Below, one piece after another: positions 1 through 9,747 of a stretch of DNA of 25,234 nt (positions are counted from its first letter, which is position 1; each line of letters starts with the position of its first letter). The stretch is from the NCBI GenBank assembly GCA_034189655.1, contig JAXHUE010000025.1, positions 1-25,234 on the forward strand. Direction: 5' to 3'. The notes below the pieces were generated by a model, which was not told the DNA's origin, searched no databases, and saw nothing but the letters and a program-made list of their open reading frames with translations. The position numbers and the translations under genes are program-made. This stretch comes from JAXHUE01 sp034189655 (GTDB lineage Bacteria > Chloroflexota > Dehalococcoidia > E44-bin15).

Positions 1-1297
<1,297 letters not shown>

Positions 1298-1303
1298 GTA
1301 AGA

Positions 1304-1783
1304 CTAGTCTCTGGCCAGGGCCAGGGCCTTCTCCACGGCCTCGGCGACGCTGCTCGCGACCACTATGGAGCTGTCCTCGTTGTCCCCCTGTGAGAGCGAC
1401 CAGGTGCCCAGGCCGATGACCGGTATGCCGTCCTCCAGGGCATAGGCGATCTCGGAGAGGGTCCCGTAGTGGCCCCCGACGGCGATAACGGCCTGGCCCG
1501 ACTTGGCCACGATGACGTTGCGGGCATAGCCGATGCCGGTGACGACGGGTATCTTGACATAAGGATTGGCCTCGCGGCGGCTGTTTCCGGGCAGGATGCC
1601 GACAGTGGTGCCCCCCTGGGACGCCGCCCCGCGGCACACCGCCTCCATGACGCCGCGGCGCCCACCGCATATCACGGTGACGCCGCGCTGCGCCAGCACC
1701 CGCCCCACCTCCTCGGCGAGCTGCGCCTCCTCGTGGGAGCACTCCTCCCCGCCGATGACGGATACAAACCGTACTCTATCCAT
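1304..1783 (-). CDS. SLOG-fold protein, TIGR00725 / LOG-like family (159 aa)
   Basis: Small Rossmann-like protein of the SLOG superfamily (relatives include LOG/lysine-decarboxylase-like proteins and DprA), of the group annotated TIGR00725. Seen: N-terminal strand FVSVIGG, a nucleotide-binding glycine turn CGGRRGVMEAVCRGA (~39-53), TVGILPG, and the second motif VGGHYGTLSEIAYAL (~102-116) in the position of the family's PGGxGTxxE. The catalytic-type glutamate in TLSE is present. Family members are proposed to bind nucleotides or nucleotide-derived ligands, but the role of this subgroup is not established. Length is normal. It starts about 30 nt after a good extended -10 promoter and is followed 6 nt later by enolase, so it is the first gene of a two-gene unit. 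Cytokinin-activating LOG activity should not be assumed: the sequence lacks the exact PGGxGTxxE wording of true LOGs. Confidence 0.85.
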   Translation of the reverse strand: MDRVRFVSVIGGEECSHEEAQLAEEVGRVLAQRGVTVICGGRRGVMEAVCRGAASQGGTTVGILPGNSRREANPYVKIPVVTGIGYARNVIVAKSGQAVIAVGGHYGTLSEIAYALEDGIPVIGLGTWSLSQGDNEDSSIVVASSVAEAVEKALALARD

Positions 1784-1816
1784 ATCTGGAGCACCTCTCT
1801 CCCCTGGCTATCTGGA

Positions 1817-1846
1817 ATTATAGCACTTCGGTGTGGGCGGCAGCAA
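1817..1846 (-). promoter_or_regulatory. Sigma-70-type promoter for the SLOG-eno unit
   Basis: On the minus strand an extended -10 TGCTATAAT lies at 1825-1817. A weak -35 TTGCTG lies at 1846-1841, 18 nt upstream of the -10. The predicted start is near 1810, giving a leader of about 27 nt before the ATG at 1783. It sits in the gap after pth. The same nine-base extended -10 occurs at two other leaders in this window. Confidence 0.65.
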
Positions 1847-1867
1847 TAAAGGGGCCTGGGGGGGCTA

Positions 1868-2422
1868 CTAGTTGTACCTGTTCATCGCCGCCGCCACCCC
1901 CTCGGTGAGGATGGAGTAGAGGGCTTCAGACACGGTGGCCATCGCCTCCCTTATGGGCCCCATCTCTGCGGCGGTGAAATCGGAGAGGACGTAGGAGACC
2001 TCGTCGCCTGCCTCGGGGCGCCCGATGCCCACGCGGACGCGGGCGAACTCCTGGCTCCCCAGGTGCGAGACGATGGACTCGACCCCGCGATGACCGGCTG
2101 AGCCGCCACGCTGGCGGATGCGCACCCTGCCCAGGGGCAGGTCGAGGTCGTCGTAGACCACGACCAGGTCTTCGGTGGAGAGCCGCAGCCGGCGCATGAG
2201 CGGGGCCACGGCCTGGCCGCTCTGGTTCATGTAGGTCCGGGGCCGCGCCAGCACCACCGGCACCCCCGCCACCTCACCGCTGCCCACCCTGGCCCGCCCC
2301 TTTCGCTCCGCTATCGGGATGCCATAGAGCCGGGCGAAGTGTCCCAGGCACTGGGCGCCCACGTTGTGCCGGTTGGCGGCATAGGCCTTCCCCGGATTTC
2401 CCAGTCCCACTATCAGCTTCAT
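1868..2422 (-). CDS. pth: Peptidyl-tRNA hydrolase
   Basis: Releases peptides from peptidyl-tRNAs that drop off the ribosome, recycling tRNA; an essential cytoplasmic enzyme. The 184-aa product has normal length. Seen: N-terminal MKLIVGLGNPG with N9, the catalytic histidine in RHNVG (H19), YMNQSG with N66, and VVYDDLDLP with the partner aspartate at ~91. Further on come GGSAGHRGVESI, where the usual Asn of GHNG is Arg, and FARVRVGIGRP. I chose the ATG at 2422 because it gives the canonical N-terminus. An in-frame ATG at 2449, one base after the stop of the upstream 705-aa gene, would add nine residues (MGGLYVIAA) and has the tighter coupling geometry, so it cannot be excluded. Last gene of the serA-ligA group; a new promoter follows downstream. 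Confidence 0.95.
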   Translation of the reverse strand: MKLIVGLGNPGKAYAANRHNVGAQCLGHFARLYGIPIAERKGRARVGSGEVAGVPVVLARPRTYMNQSGQAVAPLMRRLRLSTEDLVVVYDDLDLPLGRVRIRQRGGSAGHRGVESIVSHLGSQEFARVRVGIGRPEAGDEVSYVLSDFTAAEMGPIREAMATVSEALYSILTEGVAAAMNRYN

Positions 2423-2450
2423 CGCCGCGATGACGTACAGCCCTCCCATG

Positions 2451-4568
2451 CTACCGGAGCCGGAGCCGGATGCGCTTGCCCGGGTTCTCCCGCCTGGCCC
2501 GGGAAAAGGCCTCGCGGAGCGCCCAGGTGAACTCCGTGGAGGCGGTATCCACCTCGTCCTCCACCATGTAGGGGAACCTCTCGCAGAGCTCGCTGAACAC
2601 CAGGCGCCACTCCACGTCGATGTGGACCTCACCGAGCAGGCTGCGCACGAACTCCACCAGCTCCTCGTCGATGGTGTTGACCAGTGCGGAGAGGTCGGAG
2701 GTCTGCACCACCTTTATGAACTGGTCGATGCGCCGCTCGCCGCTCTCGGCCAGGATCTGTCTCACCGCCTCCGAGCTCAGGCGGCGCTGCTGCTCCCGCA
2801 GTGCCTGCTTGAGGCCGCGGGTGAAGCGCTCTACGTCTCCCCGCGGCGGCTCATCGGTGAGCGAGACCTGGCAGCGGGGGCACCGCGGCCCCTCGTCCAG
2901 GGAGGCATCGCCGCCCTCGGCGACGGGGCAGGGCACGACGCGGGCCAGGAGCCACCGGTGCTGCTCGACGAGCTCCCCTCCCACGGGCGGCCCCAGCTCC
3001 TCCAGGGTGTTGACCAGGTCGAGGGCGGCCACCTCCGGTGCACAGTCTTCGAGGACGTGGTGCAGGGTGGCCATCTCCCGGTGATAGCCCTGGTGATGAG
3101 CGGCATAGGCGGCGCGGTAGCGGGCCTCGAACCACTCCACCTGTGACTTCAGGCCGGGCCACAGGTGGAGGTTGGGCAGGAGACTCTCCAGCGCAAGCTG
3201 GGCCTCCAGGGAGCGGCGGTCCATGGCCAGCTCGCCGTCGCCCTCCCTGAGATGCGCCTCACCGAGGAAGGAGGCGGCAGCGAGCACCTCACCAGCGATG
3301 TCGCCCAGCCCCGCCAGGCGCTGGCACAGGGAGACGTCATCGGCCAGGGAGCCGGGGGCGTCGTACTCGGCCTGTACCGCGTCACGGAGGGTGGGCAGGT
3401 CGGGGCACCGGGCGATGCGTCCCAGCCGTCCCAGCATCGCCGAGACCGCGGCCGGGGCACCCCCCAGCCTGGGGGCCAGGGCCTCTACGTGGCCTTCGAT
3501 GTCGGCTACCTCCTGCCCGATGGCGGCCAGCCTCTCCCAGAGCGGCCCCCCTGGTGCCGCGGCCGCCTCCGCGGGCCCCGTCACCAGGACGCGCAGGTAG
3601 GGGAGGAGGGCCTCACCGGTGGTCTCCTCGCTGCGGCACAGGCAGTCGAAGGCCTGCGCCAGCCCGTCGCTGAAGCAGACACGGGGCACCAGGTCAGCGG
3701 TGAGCCTCCCCTGGGGGGGCGTCTCCCCGCTGCGCAGGCGCAGCCCGGCATCGGGCCTCAAGGCAAGCTCCACGGAAGGCCCACTGTGGTAGACATAACA
3801 CAGGAGGTAGAGCGTGATGAGGGGCCAGGTGAGGCCATACCTGGCGCTGAGTGCGCTGTAGAGGGAGGCCACGGGCACGGTGCCGCCGCCCTCGTCGAGC
3901 TCGCGCTCGATGAGGGGGAAGACCGGGCACCCCTCCGGGGCGAGGCGGGCTGGACTGCGGCGCCGCGCCAGGCCCAGTGCCGCGGCGAACGCCTTCAAGG
4001 CGTCCCTGGCCTCGGCGTCGGCCTCGGGGCCGAAGAACCCCTCGAAGACCCTCGCCACCTCCACGGGGGTGAGCGCCCTCTTCAGGGAGGATGTGTCTAT
4101 GGGCAGCGCGGCATCGTAGGCGGCGGCGAGGAGGGCGGAGGCGATGCCGGCCACCCTCTCCCCGCTATCCTCCTCGGAGAACACCGCGGCGGCATCGAGG
4201 GCGGGGCCCGCGGCGGTGTAGACCGTGCCCGCGGCGTAGCGGCGCGCCTCCCCGCCCCGGGCTGCGTGCCCGGCTCCCACCCCGCCGGCACCGTAGGTGG
4301 CCCTCTCCTCCCTCACGGCGCGCCCCCCACCTTCGCCGGGCACGCAGCAGGCGATGCGGCCATCGGCGATAGCGGGTGCCGGCCCGTGCTCGGTGAGCAC
4401 CACGATGCGGAAGTGGGTATCGCCCGGCCCAAGCTCGCCCAGCTCAGGGCGCCAGGCATCGGCGACGACGACCTCGCCCCGGTACTCGATGCCGTTGTGC
4501 ACCACCGACCACGGCGTGGGCCGGCCCGTGGCGGGATGAGCGAAGGGGTCCTCTCTCTGTTCACTCAT
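2451..4568 (-). CDS. Uncharacterised 705-aa protein; C-terminal half recalls DUF6079-type proteins
   Basis: I do not recognise this gene firmly. Its sense is supported by a good Shine-Dalgarno (GGTGAGAG before the ATG at 4568), placement 34 nt after ligA, and close spacing to pth. Seen: no Walker A motif, no signal peptide, no clear membrane span. Residues 1-100 contain a strand-rich stretch (FRIVVLTEHG, ~53-62) followed by low-complexity Gly/Ala/Arg sequence to ~120. Residues ~205-300 look like a helix-turn-helix or winged-helix region (VPVASLYSALSARYG). Residues 300-520 are mostly helical. A CPRC pair lies at 563-566, with another Cys at 547. Residues ~580-650 form a charged helical tail (VVQTSDLSALVNTIDEELVEF). 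The C-terminal pattern resembles, from memory only, the end of DUF6079-type large ATPases seen near BREX-like loci. Here the ATPase half is absent, so no function is assigned. Confidence 0.6.
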   Translation of the reverse strand: MSEQREDPFAHPATGRPTPWSVVHNGIEYRGEVVVADAWRPELGELGPGDTHFRIVVLTEHGPAPAIADGRIACCVPGEGGGRAVREERATYGAGGVGAGHAARGGEARRYAAGTVYTAAGPALDAAAVFSEEDSGERVAGIASALLAAAYDAALPIDTSSLKRALTPVEVARVFEGFFGPEADAEARDALKAFAAALGLARRRSPARLAPEGCPVFPLIERELDEGGGTVPVASLYSALSARYGLTWPLITLYLLCYVYHSGPSVELALRPDAGLRLRSGETPPQGRLTADLVPRVCFSDGLAQAFDCLCRSEETTGEALLPYLRVLVTGPAEAAAAPGGPLWERLAAIGQEVADIEGHVEALAPRLGGAPAAVSAMLGRLGRIARCPDLPTLRDAVQAEYDAPGSLADDVSLCQRLAGLGDIAGEVLAAASFLGEAHLREGDGELAMDRRSLEAQLALESLLPNLHLWPGLKSQVEWFEARYRAAYAAHHQGYHREMATLHHVLEDCAPEVAALDLVNTLEELGPPVGGELVEQHRWLLARVVPCPVAEGGDASLDEGPRCPRCQVSLTDEPPRGDVERFTRGLKQALREQQRRLSSEAVRQILAESGERRIDQFIKVVQTSDLSALVNTIDEELVEFVRSLLGEVHIDVEWRLVFSELCERFPYMVEDEVDTASTEFTWALREAFSRARRENPGKRIRLRLR

Positions 4569-4602
4569 GGTCTCTCACCTATCGACTGTATATACGACAT
4601 GG

Positions 4603-6618
4603 CTAGGGGCCAAGGAGGCGCAGGAACTCGCCCTCATCGATGACCTGGGCCCCCAGCTCCCGCCCCCGCTCCCGCTTGGCCCCCGGGTCCTGTCCCACCA
4701 CCACGTAGGTAGTCTTCCTGGTGACGGTCGAGCCCACGGTGCCACCCAGCCCCCTGACGCGGGCCTCGGCCTCGCTGCGGGTGAAGGCCGAGAGCGCCCC
4801 GGTGAACACGAACTCCATTCCGGCGAGAGGCATCTCCTGCGGCGCCGCCTCTGCCCCCGGCCTGACCCCGGCCTCCTTGAGCCTCTCGATGGTGCGCCGG
4901 TTGCGCCCCTCGGCGAAGAAGGCGACGACGCTGTCCGCTATCCTGGGGCCGACCCCTGGTACGGAGAGCAGCTCATCTTTGGAGGCCGCGGCCAGCCGCT
5001 CCATGCTCTCGAAGTGAGCGGCGATGACCTCGGCGGTCTCCGCCCCCACGTACCTGATGCCCATGGCGAAGAGCACCCTGGCCAGGGGGCGGCCCTTGCT
5101 CCCGTCGATGGCGGCCAGCACGTTGCGCGCGCTCTTATCGGCCATCCGCGGCAGCTCCATGAGCTGGTCATAGGTGAGATAGTACAGGTCGGCCACGTCC
5201 TTCACCAGCCCCTGCTCCAAGAGGGCGGCGACCAGCTTCTTGCCCACCCCGTCTATATCCATGGCGCCGCGGGCAACGAAGTGGGCCAGGTGCTCGTAGA
5301 GCTGGGCCGGGCACGAGGCGTTTATGCAGCGGGTCATGGCCTCGCCCTCCGGCTTCACCACCTCGCTCTCGCACCGCGGGCAGCGGGAGGGCATGACGAA
5401 GGCCTTCTCTGCGCCGGTGCGCACCGAGGTCACCGGTGCCACCACCTCGGGCACGACCTCGCCGGCGCGCTGCACGACCACGGTGTCGCCGATGCGGATG
5501 TCCTTGCGCCAGATGTCCTCCTCGTTGTGGAGCGCCGCCCGCCTTATGGTGACCCCGCCCACGGCCACCGGCTCCAGGATGGCGAAGGGGTTCAGGCTTC
5601 CGGTGCGCCCCACGTTTATACCGATGTCGAGGAGGCGGGTGGTGCCCTGGACGGCGGGGAACTTGTAGGCCACGGCCCAGCGCGGGTCGTGGCCCACCGT
5701 GCCCAGCTCCCGCTGCAGCTCGAAGGAGTTGACCTTGGCCACGATGCCGTCGGCCTCGAACTTGAGCTTCTCTCTCTCCTTGAGCCAGCGCTGGTAGTAC
5801 CGCTCTATGCCTGCGATGTCGGTCACATGGGCGTTGTAGGGGCTCACCTTGAACCCCAGGGACTTCAAGTACTCCAGGGTCTCCAGGTGGGTAGATGGTA
5901 TCGTGCCCCCGGCGTCGTCTACGTAGCCCAGGGCGTAGATATAGATATCCAGGGGGCGCCGGGCGGTTATGCGCGGGTCGAGCTGGCGCACCGAGCCGGC
6001 GGCGGCGTTCCGCGGGTTGGCGAAGGGCGGCAGGCCCTCCTCCTCCCGCTCGCGGTTCAGCCGCGCAAAGCCGTGCCGGGGGAGGAACACCTCCCCCCGC
6101 ACCTCGAACCTCCTGGGGGCGTCCCCGGGGACGGAGAGGGGTATGCTCTTAATGGTGCGCAGGTTCTGGGTGATGTCCTCGCCGCGGTAGCCGTCGCCCC
6201 GGGTGGCCCCGGTGACCAGGCGGCCGTCCACGTAGGTGAGGGCCACGGCGAGGCCGTCCATCTTGAGCTCACAGCAGAAGTCCACCCCCGGCCCCTGCCC
6301 CGGCAACAGGTTCAAGAGCCTCTTGTGCCAGGCCTCCAGGTCGCTGTAGGAGAAGCAGTTGGCCAGGGAGAGGAGGGGCTCTCGGTGCTCAACGACGCCA
6401 AAGGCCTCGACCGGGGCGGCGCCCACCCGCTGCGTGGGGGAGTCCGCGGTCACCAGCTCCGGGTGCTCCGCCTCGAGGCGGAGCAGCTCCTGCATGAGGG
6501 CGTCGTACTCGCTATCGGATATCTCGGGGCTATCGAGCACGTAGTAGCGGTAGTTGTGGTAGCTGACCTGCTGCCGCAGCTCCTCGATGCGGCGGGCCAC
6601 ACCCTCCACAGCGCTCAC
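4603..6618 (-). CDS. ligA: NAD+-dependent DNA ligase LigA
   Basis: Seals nicks in duplex DNA during replication and repair, using NAD+ as adenylate donor. Length 671 aa is typical. Domains in order: Ia NAD-binding region (SYHNYRYYVLD, ~19-29, and DSEYDALMQEL), adenylation domain with nucleophile K119 in the KMDG motif, and GDGYRGEDIT (~141-150). Then NPRNAAAGS, ADGIVAKVN (~289-297), the OB fold, a four-Cys zinc finger (C413, C416, C431, C436), helix-hairpin-helix repeats (~505-560) and a C-terminal BRCT domain (GMEFVFTGAL onward). The start is GTG at 6618, only 10 nt after the serA stop. A second in-frame GTG three codons later (6609) has better spacing from the AGGGGGGTGAG stretch and may be the true start. 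Probably part of the aminotransferase-serA-ligA-pth transcript. Confidence 0.97.
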   Translation of the reverse strand: MSAVEGVARRIEELRQQVSYHNYRYYVLDSPEISDSEYDALMQELLRLEAEHPELVTADSPTQRVGAAPVEAFGVVEHREPLLSLANCFSYSDLEAWHKRLLNLLPGQGPGVDFCCELKMDGLAVALTYVDGRLVTGATRGDGYRGEDITQNLRTIKSIPLSVPGDAPRRFEVRGEVFLPRHGFARLNREREEEGLPPFANPRNAAAGSVRQLDPRITARRPLDIYIYALGYVDDAGGTIPSTHLETLEYLKSLGFKVSPYNAHVTDIAGIERYYQRWLKEREKLKFEADGIVAKVNSFELQRELGTVGHDPRWAVAYKFPAVQGTTRLLDIGINVGRTGSLNPFAILEPVAVGGVTIRRAALHNEEDIWRKDIRIGDTVVVQRAGEVVPEVVAPVTSVRTGAEKAFVMPSRCPRCESEVVKPEGEAMTRCINASCPAQLYEHLAHFVARGAMDIDGVGKKLVAALLEQGLVKDVADLYYLTYDQLMELPRMADKSARNVLAAIDGSKGRPLARVLFAMGIRYVGAETAEVIAAHFESMERLAAASKDELLSVPGVGPRIADSVVAFFAEGRNRRTIERLKEAGVRPGAEAAPQEMPLAGMEFVFTGALSAFTRSEAEARVRGLGGTVGSTVTRKTTYVVVGQDPGAKRERGRELGAQVIDEGEFLRLLGP

Positions 6619-6628
6619 CCCCCTGCGG

Positions 6629-8221
6629 TCACAGCCTTACCACCTTGATGGTGTAGACATCGGGGATGTCCAGGAGCTTGCGCCGCTGCTCTTCGCCGAT
6701 GGACTCGTCGAGTCCCAGCACCATGAGTGCCCGGCCCCTGGGCTCCAGCCTGCTCACCTGCATGGAGCTGATGTTGATATCGGCGTCGCCCAGTATCATT
6801 CCCACCGTCCCGATGAGGCCGGGGCGGTCGCGGTGGTCGCTGAAGAGGAAGTAGGCACCGCAGGGCACGACGTCGATCCAGTAGTCGTCCATGCGGACGA
6901 TGTGGGGCTGCTCCCGCATCACGGTGCCCGCCACCGTGCTCACCGCGGTGCTGGTGGTCACCTCGGTGGTGATCAGGTTGCCGTAGTTCTGGCACTCCGG
7001 GTCCTTCTGCTCCGTTACCTTGATCCCCCTGCCCTGCGCGATGAGGTGGGCGTTCACTATGTTCACCCTCTCCTCGCTCACCGACTCCAGGAGGCCGCCC
7101 AGGATGGCCGCCTTGAGCGCTGCCGAGTCGTAGTTGGCGATCTCCCCCTCGTACTTGATGGTGATGGCGCTCACCTGGCCCTCGGCGAGCTGGGCCAGGA
7201 GCTGCCCCACCTGCCTGGCCACGCCCATGAACGGCGTCACCACGGCCAGGGTCTCGGGCAGGATGAGCGGGGCGTTCACTGCATACCTCACAGGCTGGCC
7301 TTCGAGCACGGCGATGACCTGGGCCGCCACGTCGACGGCGACAGTGGTCTGGGCCTCGGCGGTGGACGCCGCGAGGTGAGGGGTGACGATGATCTTGTCG
7401 CTGCCGAAGAGGACGTTGTGTGTCGCCGGCTCCTCGGAGAACACGTCGACGGCGGCCCCGGCCACCTTCCCCTCCTCGACGGCGCGTAACAGGGCGTCCT
7501 CGTCGATGATGCCGCCGCGGGCACAGTTAATGATGCGCACCGATGGCTTGACCGTGGCCAGCTCCCTGGCACCGATGAGCCCCCTGGTGGCCGCGCTCAT
7601 CGGGGTGTGCACCGTGATGAAGTCCGCCTCCTTGAGCAGCTCCTCGATGGAGACCAGCTCTACCCCCAGGGTGCGGGCATACTCCACCGACACGAAGGGG
7701 TCGTGGCCGATGATGCGCATCTCCATCCCCTTGGCCCGCCTCGCCACCTCGGAGCCGACGTTGCCCAGGCCGATTATGCCCAGGCTCTTGTTCCTCACCT
7801 CTATGCCCATGAACTCTTGGCGGCGCCACTGCCCCGACTTGAGCGAGGCATTGGCCTGGGGTATATTACGCGACAGGGCAAGCATCAGTGCGATGGTGTG
7901 CTCCGCGGCCGAGATGGTGTTGCCCGCAGGGGCATTGACCACGACGACGCCGTGCCTGGTTGCCGCCTCGATGTCTATGTTGTCCACTCCCACTCCGGCG
8001 CGGCCGACGACCTGAAGCCTCTTCCCGGCGGCTATCACCTCTGCGGTGACACGGGACTCGCTCCTCACCACCAGGCCGTCGTAGTCGCCGATGGTGGCGA
8101 TGAGCTGGTCGCGGCCCATTCCCGGCTTCACATCGACATCGAAGCGGGTCTTGAGCGCCTCGACGCCCTCTTCAGCGATGCGGTCTGCGATAAGCACTCT
8201 CATCTTTTCACTGCTTGCCAT
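6629..8221 (-). CDS. serA: D-3-phosphoglycerate dehydrogenase SerA
   Basis: First step of the phosphorylated serine pathway: oxidises 3-phosphoglycerate to 3-phosphohydroxypyruvate with NAD+. The 530-aa length marks the long (type 1) form. Order: substrate-binding half, NAD Rossmann fold with GLGNVG (~151-156), catalytic Arg-Glu-His set (R235 in NCARGG, E264 in FSEEP, H282 in PHLAAS), an intervening ASB domain (~320-450), and a C-terminal ACT domain beginning HRDRPGLIGTVG (~463). The ACT domain suggests serine feedback, by family knowledge. I chose the ATG at 8221 because AGGAGA lies 9 nt upstream and it gives standard length; an upstream in-frame ATG would add 11 unlikely residues. The class V aminotransferase two genes upstream is the natural next enzyme. 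No serB is in this window. Confidence 0.96.
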   Translation of the reverse strand: MASSEKMRVLIADRIAEEGVEALKTRFDVDVKPGMGRDQLIATIGDYDGLVVRSESRVTAEVIAAGKRLQVVGRAGVGVDNIDIEAATRHGVVVVNAPAGNTISAAEHTIALMLALSRNIPQANASLKSGQWRRQEFMGIEVRNKSLGIIGLGNVGSEVARRAKGMEMRIIGHDPFVSVEYARTLGVELVSIEELLKEADFITVHTPMSAATRGLIGARELATVKPSVRIINCARGGIIDEDALLRAVEEGKVAGAAVDVFSEEPATHNVLFGSDKIIVTPHLAASTAEAQTTVAVDVAAQVIAVLEGQPVRYAVNAPLILPETLAVVTPFMGVARQVGQLLAQLAEGQVSAITIKYEGEIANYDSAALKAAILGGLLESVSEERVNIVNAHLIAQGRGIKVTEQKDPECQNYGNLITTEVTTSTAVSTVAGTVMREQPHIVRMDDYWIDVVPCGAYFLFSDHRDRPGLIGTVGMILGDADINISSMQVSRLEPRGRALMVLGLDESIGEEQRRKLLDIPDVYTIKVVRL

Positions 8222-8297
8222 CACTCCAATTCTCCTGTATAAGCACGGCGCCACGGCCCCTCTGCCGTACAGCCTGGGCCGCCCGCCCCTCTCTTAC

Positions 8298-8549
8298 CTA
8301 TGCTACTATCCTCTCTACGAGAAAGCTGTTCACCACCTGGGGCACCTCTTCCCGGGAGCACCTCACCCGCCACATGGCCTCGGGCAGGTTGAGCCTTAGC
8401 CACTTGCGGTACCACCTCTCGCGTATGCCCTTGCTGATGACCAGGACGAATCCCCCGCTCTCGGGGTCCTGCGATACCTCGATCATTCCCATGTTCTTGA
8501 GCCCACGCGCCCCCAGCACGGCGCCCACACCGATCTCCTCTATCTCCAT
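8298..8549 (-). CDS. Small hypothetical protein, 83 aa
   Basis: Unrecognised short gene sitting exactly between the class V aminotransferase (23 nt upstream) and serA (76 nt downstream), same strand. It starts with ATG at 8549 and has a GGGAGG element about 11 nt upstream. The product is soluble, with no signal peptide or membrane segment. Its first half is hydrophobic/strand-like (IGVGAVLGARGLKNMGMIEV) and its second half is basic and Trp-rich (RERWYRKWLRL). The size and pattern could suit a small regulatory or ligand-binding fold, but no motif supports that. Its position between two serine-pathway genes makes it a candidate accessory or regulator of that pathway, which is inference only. 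It fills a gap that would otherwise be about 350 nt in a compact operon, which argues that it is real. Confidence 0.65.
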   Translation of the reverse strand: MEIEEIGVGAVLGARGLKNMGMIEVSQDPESGGFVLVISKGIRERWYRKWLRLNLPEAMWRVRCSREEVPQVVNSFLVERIVA

Positions 8550-8572
8550 CTCTGTGCGCCCTCCCGTCTCTA

Positions 8573-9661
8573 CTATACGGCGAGGCCGGCCCGGGGTAGG
8601 GCCGCCTTCAGTGCGGCCAGCACCTCGTCGATATCGCCCTCGGTCACGTAGCCCAGGTGGCCGATGCGGAATATCTTCCCGTCCAGGCTCTGCTGGCCGC
8701 CGGCAAGCACGGTATCGTACTCCTCCCTGAGGAGCTTGAGTAGCCGCTTGGTATCCAGCCCCTCCGGGGCGGCAACCGCTGTCACCGTGTTGGAGGCACA
8801 GCTATCCTGGGCGAACAGCGGGAGCCCCAGCGACTTCACGCCCCCCCTGGCCTTTGCCCCGATGCGGGCGTGGCGGGCCACGATTTCCTTGAGCCCATCA
8901 CGCTTGAACTGCTCCAGTGCGGCATCGAGGGCGTAGAACACAGAGACGGCGGGGGTCCACGGCGTCTGGCCTTTCTCGTCGAAGAACTTCTTGGCCTTGG
9001 TGAAGTCCCAGTAGAACCGGGGCATGGTGGCCTGGCGGTGGGCCTGCCACGCCCGCTCGCTCACGCTCACCATGGTCAGGCCGGGCGGGGCCATCCACCC
9101 CTTCTGGGAGCCGGTGACGACGACGTCGCAGCCCAGCCCATCGACGGGCAGGTCGATGGCACCCAGGCTGCTTATGGCATCCACCAGGAGAAGGGCACCG
9201 TGCCCCTTCACCGCGGCGCTTATGGCGGCCATGTCGCTGGTGACGCCGGTGGAGGTCTCGTTGTGGGTCACCAGCACCGCCTTTATCGAGCTGTCCCCGT
9301 CCAGGGCCTGGCGCACCGCCTGGGCATCGATGGCGGTGCCCCACTCGAAGGTGAGCCGCTCCACCTGGGCGCCGAAGGCCTGGGCGATATCGGCGAAGCG
9401 GTTGCCAAAGACACCGCAGCTCGCCGAGAGCACCTTGTCGCCGGGGGAGAGGGTGTTGACGATGGCCGCCTCCATGCCCCCGGTGCCTGACGCGGTTAAG
9501 ATAAGGACGTCTCCCTTGGTCTGGAATATCTCCTTCAGGGCGTCCGTTACCCTGTGCATCATCTCGGTGAACTGAGGTCCCCTGTGGTTTATCATCTGTT
9601 GGGCCGAGGCCTCAAGGATGTGCTGTGGGATTGGGGTTGGACCAGGTACACGAAGCTGCAT
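8573..9661 (-). CDS. Class V PLP aminotransferase (serine-pyruvate / alanine-glyoxylate type)
   Basis: PLP-dependent aminotransferase of fold type I, class V, in the serine-glyoxylate/alanine-glyoxylate group. The 362-aa product begins MQLRVPGPTPIP, the classic N-terminus of this group. Seen: NHRGPQF (~25-31), a glycine-rich cofactor contact ASGTGGMEAA, an Asp before the PLP lysine (LLVDAISSLGAIDLPVDGLGCD), and the PLP lysine in VVTGSQKGWM. The ATG at 9661 has a strong GGAGG six nt upstream; the 42-codon upstream extension is rejected because it runs through the promoter. Next to serA, it may convert 3-phosphohydroxypyruvate to phosphoserine in place of SerC, as proposed for some archaeal class V enzymes. 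It may instead make serine or glycine from hydroxypyruvate or glyoxylate. Substrate cannot be read from sequence. First gene of its transcript. Confidence 0.9.
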   Translation of the reverse strand: MQLRVPGPTPIPQHILEASAQQMINHRGPQFTEMMHRVTDALKEIFQTKGDVLILTASGTGGMEAAIVNTLSPGDKVLSASCGVFGNRFADIAQAFGAQVERLTFEWGTAIDAQAVRQALDGDSSIKAVLVTHNETSTGVTSDMAAISAAVKGHGALLLVDAISSLGAIDLPVDGLGCDVVVTGSQKGWMAPPGLTMVSVSERAWQAHRQATMPRFYWDFTKAKKFFDEKGQTPWTPAVSVFYALDAALEQFKRDGLKEIVARHARIGAKARGGVKSLGLPLFAQDSCASNTVTAVAAPEGLDTKRLLKLLREEYDTVLAGGQQSLDGKIFRIGHLGYVTEGDIDEVLAALKAALPRAGLAV

Positions 9662-9695
9662 CGGTTCCTCCAGTGTAAAGACTTGCTCTTGAAAT

Positions 9696-9704
9696 ATTAT
9701 AGCA
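9696..9704 (-). promoter_or_regulatory. Extended -10 promoter for the aminotransferase-serA-ligA group
   Basis: Minus-strand TGCTATAAT at 9704-9696, perfect to the extended -10 consensus. No good -35 is visible at 16-18 nt (sequence there is C-rich), as is common for TG-extended promoters. Predicted start near 9689, giving a leader of about 27 nt that ends in the GGAGG before the ATG at 9661. Confidence 0.65.
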
Positions 9705-9747
9705 GATAAGCGCCACCTGGGGTAGATGGTAGGCCGCTCCCCGTACG

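Noticed and set aside
3165..4643. 492-codon plus-strand frame opposite the 705-aa gene
   Set aside because: Both frames lack a firm family match, but the minus frame has a good ribosome site, operon spacing and protein-like composition. The plus frame is Gly/Pro/Arg-rich and reads like a shadow.
4567..6648. 693-codon open frame on the plus strand opposite ligA
   Set aside because: Antisense shadow caused by GC-rich third positions. The minus strand encodes an unmistakable NAD-dependent ligase with all motifs, and the plus frame has repetitive His/Gly/Leu-rich composition.
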